A DNA stretch of 64,000 nt, from positions 1,364,001-1,428,000 of the forward strand of contig NZ_RBLJ01000001.1 of NCBI RefSeq assembly GCF_003634575.1, in the 5' to 3' direction. The translations under genes and the position numbers were made by a program. A model generated the notes under the pieces. The model saw nothing but the letters and a program-made list of their open reading frames with translations. It searched no databases and had not been told where the DNA came from. Positions 57,189 to 64,000 of the stretch are shown one piece after another. Numbering within the stretch: position 1 is the stretch's first letter; each line of letters begins with the position of its first letter. Source of the stretch: Photorhabdus asymbiotica (GTDB lineage: Bacteria; Pseudomonadota; Gammaproteobacteria; Enterobacterales; Enterobacteriaceae).

Positions 57189-57967
57189 ATTTATATATCC
57201 TTCAAGAATCATTTAATTATCGTATAATAGTATTAGCTAATTGAAATTAATTTTCATAGCTATTTTAGGTATGTAAATATCTTTCTTAAATAATGTTTAA
57301 TTTTCGAATGAAATCATATAATCAATATTCTTTAGTGAATCTGAGAATTTCATATATTCACATCAAAAAAGTAGTCAATTCTCCATATGATTACAAGTCA
57401 ATTTAAATATCATATAAAGAAAACCATCTGTTAATTTCAAATTATTATCATTAGAATGATATTATTTACCCTGCAAGGATATAATTAATTAGATATAAAT
57501 TTTCATTAAATTAAGATTTATTAACTCGATAGTTCAATATGGAAAAATTCCGTTTAAATGATATAGGAATTTAATTTTAAATTAAATCAATTATAATATT
57601 TATATTCTTAAAACGGTACAAAACACGATGATAATACTGATAAATAGAAATATTATTACAATACAGAGAAAGTTGCATCTATGATCTTACTGTAAAACTG
57701 GATAAATATCTCAATATAGCCACGAGTATTAGGTGATTGCAGGTTATTCATCTGTAATATGGTAATACTAATGACATAGAAACCATTCAAGAGATTATCC
57801 AAGATAAAGGTGGAAGAATGTTAATAATTAATTTCAGAATTAAACAGTAATTTAAACACAATAAAATATATCCTTCAAGTAAATTTATTGATTATAAAGA
57901 AAACTGAACTGCTTATTGCAATTTATTTTGAACAGGATAAAAAACATAAAATAAATTTATTCAACCG
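57189..57967. other. Very AT-rich gap in the accessory region
   Basis: Gene-free gap between the Cys-rich gene and the first beta-repeat gene. It contains ATTATTATCATTAGAATGAT near 57441, faintly Fur-like but far from any start. A short frame ending at 57850 (about 26 codons, INFRIKQ end) could be a gene remnant, but I cannot assign it. Confidence 0.4.
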
Positions 57968-58016
57968 CTTGAAACCCTACCATTTTGAACTATATTTATT
58001 TTAACCACTTTTAATT
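57968..58016 (+). promoter_or_regulatory. Shared promoter element, copy A
   Basis: TTGAAA (57969-57974), 16 nt, TATATT (57991-57996), followed by TTAACCACTTTTAATTA. It is nearly identical, spacer included, to the element before the paralogous gene (copy B at 61261). Confidence 0.65.
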
Positions 58017-58049
58017 ATGAAAAAATTTAATTTTTATGAGGAGTTAAAA

Positions 58050-59057
58050 ATGAGAAAGATTTTCACTAAATCATCAAATCAACAGGAAATTAAAATATAT
58101 ACTGACGATTATGGAACCCAAACGATTATCCTCCCTCCGCAATCTGAACCCAATTCGCTAGATAAATCAGACAGTACCAGTTTTACAATGGATAAAAATG
58201 ATAATATATTAACATTAACAAGCAAATCTAAGTATGCCTCTATCTATTGGCCCGAATTTAGTTCCAATGATAATGGGGAATTCATTGGTAGTGACAAAGT
58301 TATGGCAATAAATAATTCTACCGGGATATTAACAGTAGACTATCAATCAGAAAAAAGAGATAACACAGTTATTTATTTTGGCTGTGCTGATAGCGCCACA
58401 TTTGATTTTAGAGACTTAAGCGAATTAGAAATAAGAAATCCAGGAACTGTGTTTATGTTCATAGATTATATTACTTCTGATAAACCTCCTACACTAACTA
58501 TGTCAGGAAAAAGCAAATTCAGAATAACACAACCAATGGATATACAACAAGATTCTCCCGCATTTATTTTTTTAGCTAGTAGTATTTCTCTGAAGGAATC
58601 ATCTGAACTTACTTTTGAAAGTAGTGAACTATTTTTGGGAGATGGGAAATTTAATTACTGTAATATAAACATACAAGATAACTCACAGTTAATATTAAAC
58701 AACGACGGTATATTGCCGAAAAGTGATATAGACAGAAGCAAGACACAATTTAATCTTGGAACCGGTTCGCCTTTATTAAAAATCTCATCTATTACTGGCA
58801 TTAGTTCTCCTCTGTCTCTTGACAATATAGAATATCCTGAATGCCTATTTAACTTCATTACTACAAAAGGTGATAATAAAGGAAAAATTATAATTGATGT
58901 CATAAATGACCCAAAATTCAGCGATAAAATATTTAGCAAAAAACTCATCGCTATAAATGGAAAAATAGCAGACAAAGAGAATTTTAGCGTTAGTTATGGA
59001 ACTGAAACTCGCCAAGGTAATAGTGTGACAACTACAAAAATATCACTCAAATTATAA
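58050..59057 (+). CDS. Beta-repeat protein of unknown function, paralogue A
   Basis: 335 aa from the ATG at 58050, which sits behind GAGGAGTTAAAA; ATG 58017 is weaker. There is no signal peptide. It is rich in Ser, Asn, Asp and Ile, with alternating hydrophobic short strands (SATFDFRDLSELEIRN, SKFRITQ, SELTFESSELFLGD, NINIQDNSQLILNN) suggesting a right-handed beta-helix. Blocks IYWP, TMSGKSKF, FNFITTKGDNKGKIIIDV and YGTETRQGN recur in paralogue B. Low GC, third-position AT-rich codons set it apart from the T3SS. No known family. Confidence 0.8.
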   Translation: MRKIFTKSSNQQEIKIYTDDYGTQTIILPPQSEPNSLDKSDSTSFTMDKNDNILTLTSKSKYASIYWPEFSSNDNGEFIGSDKVMAINNSTGILTVDYQSEKRDNTVIYFGCADSATFDFRDLSELEIRNPGTVFMFIDYITSDKPPTLTMSGKSKFRITQPMDIQQDSPAFIFLASSISLKESSELTFESSELFLGDGKFNYCNINIQDNSQLILNNDGILPKSDIDRSKTQFNLGTGSPLLKISSITGISSPLSLDNIEYPECLFNFITTKGDNKGKIIIDVINDPKFSDKIFSKKLIAINGKIADKENFSVSYGTETRQGNSVTTTKISLKL

Positions 59058-59473
59058 TATCAATTATTTTATCAAGTAAATATAATTACATGACCTGCCA
59101 TAATTACCTTTCCCTTTGTGGTACGAAATCAAATAAGATAACGTACCACTCAATAAATAACGTTTCATAATTCTGCTACACATGACCATCTTCAACCCAT
59201 TGTTATACATAGAATTGTGAGTGATGCAAGATGTAGCACTATTTTAGAATCTTATTTATAAATAAAAATTAGCAATATTCTATTTAGCTGTACAGAATAG
59301 TAAATTAGAATATAAATCTAATTTAATAGATTACAATCAATAGATAAGCAAAAAAATCAAATAACCTAACGCATAAACCACAGTATTAATTACTTGTTGA
59401 TAACATCCATCATATCATTAATTTGTTAATTCCAAGATCATTCTATATTTTAGAATATATTATACCTAAAATA
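59058..59473. other. AT-rich gap between paralogue A and a terminator
   Basis: No gene or site was recognised in this stretch of about 415 bp. Confidence 0.45.
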
Positions 59474-59498
59474 AAAAGGCTACGCCTAAAGCGTAGCC
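59474..59498 (-). terminator. Terminator for the 156-aa unknown gene
   Basis: GGCTACGC and GCGTAGCC (59479-59498) form an 8-bp stem. On the minus strand it is followed by TTTTTAT. It is about 145 bp below the stop. Confidence 0.75.
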
Positions 59499-59641
59499 AT
59501 TAATCAAAAACCATCATACTCGTAAAGCAATTACATATCGTTTAATTTATAAGTTTGCAAAAACTTATTTAAGTCCATGATGAGTTTTTAATAAATTGAA
59601 AATACTTAATCTATAAAATTCCATTTCATAAAAATAGCCTA

Positions 59642-60112
59642 TTATAACGCTTTATACAATGTCACAATAATATTATTTTTCTCCGGGGTCAGTATCATAT
59701 GCCTCTGTCCCCCACCTGTGGGATCACCATGAGCCTTCTGTTTATTGTTGTAATTAAAGACATCACCAACACAGTACATAATAGCATTGTCATTACTATA
59801 TCTATCTTGGAATAGCCAAACATTTTGACGAGCAATTCCCTTACTTGGAACAGGCATAGTGGTAAATAGAATTGTATCCACTCTCTCACTCATTGGACCT
59901 GCCAATGGAATTTGTAATGAGCCATAAGGGGGTACCTGAGTAGTCTCCACATCGACGAAAAAACTATGGTATGGTAAATCATATGGCATTACATTCAACT
60001 TCATCGTATCCGGTGGTAAATAATTGGACACAGACATAATATATGTTGGCTTTAAACTATTAAGGGCTGTTAACGCATCAATATTATCTATTTTCTCTAT
60101 CATTTCATTCAC
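59642..60112 (-). CDS. Unknown 156-aa protein
   Basis: 156 aa, with no signal peptide or membrane segment. The ATG at 60112 follows AGGTGA. It has a predicted beta-rich body (IMSVSNYLPPDTMKLNV, YHSFFVDVETTQVPPYGSLQIPL, ILTPEKNNIIVTLY) and a Gly-rich GDPTGGGQRHM loop. The strand-rich pattern with a conserved-looking aromatic and Pro set might suit a small binding or inclusion-type protein, but I recognise no family. It lies between the two beta-repeat paralogues on the opposite strand. Confidence 0.72.
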   Translation of the reverse strand: MNEMIEKIDNIDALTALNSLKPTYIMSVSNYLPPDTMKLNVMPYDLPYHSFFVDVETTQVPPYGSLQIPLAGPMSERVDTILFTTMPVPSKGIARQNVWLFQDRYSNDNAIMYCVGDVFNYNNKQKAHGDPTGGGQRHMILTPEKNNIIVTLYKAL

Positions 60113-60892
60113 CTATATTATTAATAAATTAAAAGGTATAATAAGATTTTGAATAACACCAATCTTTGCATTCAAAAACACAATATAAATTCAGAATTAA
60201 TTAAATCGATGAACTAATCTCTGAGCACCTCCTTGAATTTTAATTTTATTTCTAGTCATAAACTTTCTCTTCTATTCCACTAAAGCGTTACCATTTTTAT
60301 TTATCATGTTACGTTGTTAATTAAATATAGCCAAAGTTCCATTCCTTTCCACTAAATTTTAAAATTATTTTATGACATCTTATCTATCTTCATATTAAGA
60401 CATTGAAAACCACAAAATAATTTATATAAAAAATAAAACCAGTTAATTATTCTTATTTTGATATAGGCAAGCAATATAAAAAAGAATAATATCATGTTAG
60501 TACTGATTATTATTTCATAATAAAATTAGCCATCCTAAAAATCGTCACACTTAAGTATATTCGTAATTGATTTTACGATTATTGTAGTATTTCCAATGCA
60601 TTATAGTATTCAATATATGCTTACCCAATAAAATTCCCTTCAGAGAATCACTCCATTTGGCAATCTATAATAAAACATCCGGCAATTAGAAATTTTCTTT
60701 TTTGAGATTTAAATCACATATAGACAAACCGATTAGTTCAATCAGGAATCTTAATTTCCCATATGACAAGAAATAAGGTCATAACTGACTATTAAAACGC
60801 ATTGATAACGCCTACTTAGCACAGACTTATCCAATAAAATAAATAGATTAAACTGCTAACGAAGATCTTTAGCAGAAGATAATAAAACAATA

Positions 60893-61019
60893 TATACCCA
60901 ATAGATTTCGAGTTGCAGCGCAGCGGCAAATGAACGCATCCCCAGGAGCATAGATAACTATGTGACTGGGGTAAGTGAAAGCAGCCAACAAAGCAGCAGC
61001 TTGAAAGATGAAGGGTATA
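60893..61019 (+). repeat. ERIC-type repeat, copy 5 (127 bp)
   Basis: Full length, in the same orientation as copy 1, from TATACCCAATAGATTTCG to GATGAAGGGTATA. Confidence 0.93.
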
Positions 61020-61122
61020 AGCCTTCTATTCCCTATAGAACTCACACCTTTGCTCTACAATTGAGAAATTATAAGATTGCTAATTTTAATTTTTATAAAA
61101 CATTCCAGAACTTCACGACAAT

Positions 61123-61158
61123 TCGCCGCGCTGCAACTCGAAATCTATTGAGTATATA
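61123..61158 (-). repeat. Truncated ERIC end
   Basis: CGCCGCGCTGCAACTCGAAA and TCTATTGAGTATA match the terminal third of an ERIC in the opposite orientation to copy 5, about 100 bp away. The rest is missing. Confidence 0.75.
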
Positions 61159-61260
61159 TAAATAAATCATTGAAAAGTTTTTATCAAAAACAGATAAAAA
61201 TGCTGATATCAAGTTTCATTCAGCAGTAAAAAAATTATAATAAAATAAGCTAAAAGTCTC

Positions 61261-61312
61261 CTTGAAACCCACCAATTTTGAACTATATTTACATTAATTC
61301 ACGTTTATTTAA
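61261..61312 (+). promoter_or_regulatory. Shared promoter element, copy B
   Basis: TTGAAA (61262-61267), 16 nt, TATATT (61284-61289), followed by TACATTAATTCACGTTTATT. The spacer is nearly the same as in copy A, including ACCA(A/T)TTTTGAAC. Confidence 0.65.
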
Positions 61313-61348
61313 TTACAAAATAACATCAATTCCTACAAGGGTAGAACA

Positions 61349-62377
61349 ATGAACGAAAAATTTATCTGGGCCCCTGATGAAGATCAATCATACAGTCATG
61401 AAAACGGCAGCCAAGCTATTAATCCAATCAATTCATTCAATAAATATCCTGGTTTCACCTTCAAAATGGACGCAGGAGAAAATACATTAACACTATGTTT
61501 TAATGAAAATGAAATAGATAAACTTGACTACTATAATATTCACTGGCCTAATTCACAACTGACTATTACAGAAAATACAGATAGAATCATAGGAGAAATA
61601 ATAAAAATATCCTCAGGTAATTTTAAAATAAATGGAAATAAAGAAAAACCAGTTAATTTCTATTTAAATTCTGAAGTTTTTAATAAATATAGAATAAAAT
61701 TACAAAATTCAAGTACCTTTGAAATAATGAAAGCAAACATTGTAAGAATTGCAGGCCCCCAAAAACCTGAAGAATCAGCCGTAACTATGTCAGGGAATAG
61801 TCGTTTGACTATAGATGCACAAGAAAATAAAGAGCTAGAAGGTTCTATTTCACTAAATTGTTATTTCTCTATTACTGAATCCTCTACAGCTATGCTTAAA
61901 AGTCATCGTATTCATATCGATGGTGGCAGTATTATCTTACAGGATAATGCACAAGTGTTTATAAATTCTCCAGTATTAGAGATAAAAACTAATTTGGATG
62001 AAAAAGCTCACACTTCATCCAACACAAATTTCACCCTAAAAGCCGGAGCGACTTCATTAAATCTCAATTCCCCAGATGGCAAACACTTCCCATTAGATAT
62101 TCACAGAGAAGACTATCCTAAAGGTGTATTCAACTTCATGGCCGAAGGAAAAGAGAATATAGGAAAAGTTGTCATTGATGTTGCACCAAAAGATGCTAAT
62201 GCCTATGGACTTAATACAATGCTCCGCAAAAATTTCACGGCAATTAATGGAACAATGGTAGAAACCGGAGACCAGATGAAATATTTTGATTTTAGTTATG
62301 GACAAGATACCCGCAATGGTAATCAAGTCGGAACAATAACTATTTCTCTTAGAAACCCTCTCCTAAAATTGTCTTAG
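61349..62377 (+). CDS. Beta-repeat protein of unknown function, paralogue B
   Basis: 342 aa; AAGGGTAGAACA precedes the ATG. It is the same family as the gene at 58050: NIHWP, TMSGNSRLTI, GVFNFMAEGKENIGKVVIDV and YGQDTRNGN correspond to IYWP, TMSGKSKFRI, LFNFITTKGDNKGKIIIDV and YGTETRQGN. The C-terminal third is best conserved. There is no signal peptide. Short alternating strands suggest a beta-helix or beta-solenoid. It is followed by a hairpin terminator. Function is unknown. Confidence 0.8.
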   Translation: MNEKFIWAPDEDQSYSHENGSQAINPINSFNKYPGFTFKMDAGENTLTLCFNENEIDKLDYYNIHWPNSQLTITENTDRIIGEIIKISSGNFKINGNKEKPVNFYLNSEVFNKYRIKLQNSSTFEIMKANIVRIAGPQKPEESAVTMSGNSRLTIDAQENKELEGSISLNCYFSITESSTAMLKSHRIHIDGGSIILQDNAQVFINSPVLEIKTNLDEKAHTSSNTNFTLKAGATSLNLNSPDGKHFPLDIHREDYPKGVFNFMAEGKENIGKVVIDVAPKDANAYGLNTMLRKNFTAINGTMVETGDQMKYFDFSYGQDTRNGNQVGTITISLRNPLLKLS

Positions 62378-62391
62378 CAAATAGATTCAAG

Positions 62392-62420
62392 GTACGGCAT
62401 TAAATACAATGCCGTACTTC
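62392..62420 (+). terminator. Terminator after paralogue B
   Basis: GTACGGCATT (62392-62401) and AATGCCGTAC (62408-62417) form a perfect 10-bp stem followed by TTCT. It is 14 bp after the stop. Confidence 0.75.
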
Positions 62421-62598
62421 TCAGTACCAACCGATCATCATTACATTATACACCTATAAGGCTAAAGTGAACCAAACCCATTAGAAGCCCCTCACACTTA
62501 CCCATTTTCGCCCTTGCCCCCATTCGGCAACGCTTTCTATACTTCCAATCACCACTTTCCCCCTAACCTGAACGGCGAGGTTTTTCGGAGGCTAATTG

Positions 62599-63624
62599 AT
62601 GAAGCAGAAAGTCAATCAACGACACCGAGCCTCATCCGACAGCTACGGCTGGGATCGGATCTTAACTAACAGCCCGAAAATGATGGCTTTGTGCCGTGAT
62701 ACAGCGAAAATTGCCCGTAGCCATGCCAGAGTATTGATTACCGGCGAAAGCGGCACCGGTAAGGAACTCATCGCTAAGGCCATTCATTATCACAGTCCGC
62801 GGGCTAAAGGGCCGTTCATCAAAATTAACTGCGGCGCTTTACCCGAGTCCTTACTAGAAAGTGAATTATTCGGCCATGAAAAAGGAGCGTTTACTGGCGC
62901 ACAAATACAGCGTCAGGGGCTATTTGAACGCGCCAATCAGGGCACCCTGCTACTTGATGAAGTTGGCGAAATGTCCCTCAATCTACAGGCTAAACTACTA
63001 CGCGTTTTACAAGAAAAAGAATTCGAACGTCTTGGCGGTAACCAAACCATCAAAACCGATATTCGTTTGATTGCAGCAACCAACCGTAATCTCGCGACCA
63101 TGGTGGAACGAGCAGAATTTCGTCAGGATCTGTTTTACCGCCTTAACGTCATTCATCTTTCACCCCCTCCGCTACGGGAACGTCCTGAGGATATCGCCCT
63201 GCTGGCCCAGCATTTCCTACAAAAATTCAGTGCAGAAAACAATAAAGAGATCATCGAATTAGATGCCAGTACATTGCCAATTCTGGCGGCGTATCACTGG
63301 CCGGGCAATGTTCGGGAACTCTCTAACGCGCTGGAACGTGCGGTCATCATGAGTACGGGATCAGTTATTTTCCCCGACGATCTGCCAGAACATCTGTTAT
63401 TCAAACCACCTTTACCACTAAGTTCTGAACACCAACAGACACTGGAACGCAGTCATAGTCTGAAAGAAAGCATTAAAGCCTATGAACGTAAACTGATTAG
63501 TGCTGCGCTAGCAAACAATCAAGGCAATCGGTCACAAACCGCTCGAATGTTAGGGATCAGTCGCCGGGCACTGATGTATAAACTTCAAGAATACCGTATC
63601 GACCCGCTCACTCTGACAGAATAA
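62599..63624 (+). CDS. AtoC-like sigma-54 activator lacking the receiver domain
   Basis: 341 aa from ATG 62599, 7 nt behind CGGAGG. It aligns with E. coli AtoC from about its residue 135 onward. It has an AAA+ domain with Walker A GESGTGKE, the sigma-54 loop GAFTGA, Walker B GTLLLDEVGEM and the R-finger region FRQDLFYRLNVI. A Fis-type helix-turn-helix follows (NRSQTARMLGISRRALMYKL). The N-terminal phospho-acceptor domain is absent, with no remnant upstream, and no atoS precedes it. It probably drives the adjacent atoD from the sigma-54 promoter at 63863. Confidence 0.88.
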   Translation: MKQKVNQRHRASSDSYGWDRILTNSPKMMALCRDTAKIARSHARVLITGESGTGKELIAKAIHYHSPRAKGPFIKINCGALPESLLESELFGHEKGAFTGAQIQRQGLFERANQGTLLLDEVGEMSLNLQAKLLRVLQEKEFERLGGNQTIKTDIRLIAATNRNLATMVERAEFRQDLFYRLNVIHLSPPPLRERPEDIALLAQHFLQKFSAENNKEIIELDASTLPILAAYHWPGNVRELSNALERAVIMSTGSVIFPDDLPEHLLFKPPLPLSSEHQQTLERSHSLKESIKAYERKLISAALANNQGNRSQTARMLGISRRALMYKLQEYRIDPLTLTE

Positions 63625-63718
63625 ACGACCTTCACACCGATTAAGGCCAACCGCTGACTGAGCAGAAAAGCTGATTATCAGGTGACATGTTCATCATGCC
63701 AAAAAGATGAAACAAAAC

Positions 63719-63746
63719 GTGCACACCTGTGCAAAATTTTGCACAC
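63719..63746. promoter_or_regulatory. Candidate enhancer palindrome for the AtoC-like activator
   Basis: The 16-bp palindrome GTGCAAAATTTTGCAC (63729-63744) is preceded by the overlapping half-related GTGCACACCTGTGCA. It lies about 120 bp upstream of a sigma-54 promoter, the usual place for an activator site. Confidence 0.6.
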
Positions 63747-63862
63747 CTCTTCCCTGTTACTCATATAGCCCGCATAGTGTTTCTTCAGCCAGAGAAATAT
63801 AATTCATTAAATTTCAATTAATTATAATAAAATCTCATTTAAATCCAACGTCTTATTACGAC

Positions 63863-63878
63863 TGGCATAACCATTGCT
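63863..63878 (+). promoter_or_regulatory. Sigma-54 promoter of atoD
   Basis: TGGCATAACCATTGCT has GG (63864-63865) and GC (63876-63877) separated by exactly 10 nt, as required for -24/-12 promoters. It lies 47 bp before the atoD ATG. Confidence 0.8.
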
Positions 63879-63924
63879 ACTCCTGATATAAGTCAGTTTC
63901 TGTACATCATATAAGGGAATAAAT

Positions 63925-64000
63925 ATGAAAAATAAATGCATCAGCATTCAGCAAGCCGCAAAGCATTTTTATGATGGAATGACAATCATGGTAGGCGGTT
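63925..64000 (+). CDS. atoD: Acetoacetyl-CoA transferase alpha subunit AtoD (5' end only)
   Basis: Only the first 25 codons are present; the gene runs off the window. MKNKCISIQQAAKHFYDGMT and IMVGG match the start of E. coli AtoD (DGMTIMVGG). AAGGGAATAAAT precedes the ATG. With the AtoC-like regulator upstream and a sigma-54 promoter, it should begin a short-chain fatty acid (ato) operon. Confidence 0.85.
   Translation, partial: MKNKCISIQQAAKHFYDGMTIMVGG

Larger units (their letters stand above)
60113..61260. other. Long AT-rich gap with an ERIC and a partial ERIC
   Basis: Gap of about 1.15 kb between the 156-aa gene and paralogue B. Apart from copy 5 and a fragment, both listed separately, I saw no gene. 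The 67-codon frame at 60962-61165 is read through the ERIC. Confidence 0.55.

Noticed and set aside
57441-57466. Fur-like AT palindrome
   Set aside because: It is more than 200 bp from the nearest start and such AT-rich matches are expected by chance here.
60962-61165. 67-codon plus-strand frame beginning MTGVSESSQQ
   Set aside because: The first residues are ERIC copy 5 read in frame; the same false start appears before the lipoprotein gene at 7768.
1-64000. CRISPR arrays, tRNA and rRNA genes
   Set aside because: No regularly spaced direct repeats and no tRNA- or rRNA-like sequence was noticed by eye; a tRNAscan-SE or CRISPR finder run would settle it.

Overview
The window looks like a chromosomal piece of a Photorhabdus-type enterobacterium (Morganellaceae). 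The base composition is AT-rich. speB, speA, metK and sprT form an enterobacterial housekeeping block, and five full-length 127-bp ERIC-type repeats are scattered through it. The centre is a complete Ysc/Psc-type type III secretion system (T3SS) with the ExsA/C/D/E regulatory circuit known from Pseudomonas aeruginosa. An ExoU-like phospholipase effector, rather than a YopT-like one, suggests a P. asymbiotica-like or related lineage over P. luminescens TTO1; this is inference from memory.

Layout. 1-5.1 kb: agmatinase and arginine decarboxylase (putrescine synthesis), S-adenosylmethionine synthetase, SprT. 5.8-8.2 kb: MgtE magnesium transporter behind an M-box riboswitch, a small lipoprotein, and the 3' remnant of an hcr reductase gene. 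8.7-16.7 kb: an iron-type periplasmic binding protein with a Fur-like site, an AldB-like aldehyde dehydrogenase, an IS3-family (IS150-type) element inserted in the loop of a terminator, an alanine/sodium symporter and an FGGY kinase. 16.8-21.7 kb: TehB-like methyltransferase, then wza-wzb-wzc. 22.4-25.4 kb: VOC protein, an orphan holin/P5-like/Rz/Rz1 lysis cassette, and a cofactor-free-dioxygenase-like alpha/beta-fold protein.

26.2-56.0 kb: T3SS. The minus-strand block reads, in transcription order, yopN-tyeA fusion, sycN, yscX, yscY, yscV, lcrR, lcrG, lcrV, lcrH, lopB, lopD, then exsC, exsE, exsB(yscW). The divergent plus-strand block is yscNOPQRSTU. It is followed by an ERIC, the ExoU-like effector with its chaperone, exsA, exsD and yscB-L. 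Six loci carry the same candidate ExsA promoter layout: A-rich tract, GnC, 6 nt, a TnnnA element, about 21 nt, -10. Together these predict secretion-coupled control: ExsE export frees ExsC, ExsC binds ExsD, and ExsA then switches on needle, translocator and effector genes.

56.2-62.4 kb: a cold-shock protein followed by a very AT-rich accessory stretch. It holds a small secreted Cys-rich protein, two paralogous beta-repeat proteins of unknown function with near-identical promoters, and an unrelated 156-aa unknown. 62.6 kb to the end: an AtoC-like sigma-54 activator lacking its receiver domain, a sigma-54 promoter with an upstream palindrome, and the start of atoD. No tRNA, rRNA or CRISPR array was seen.
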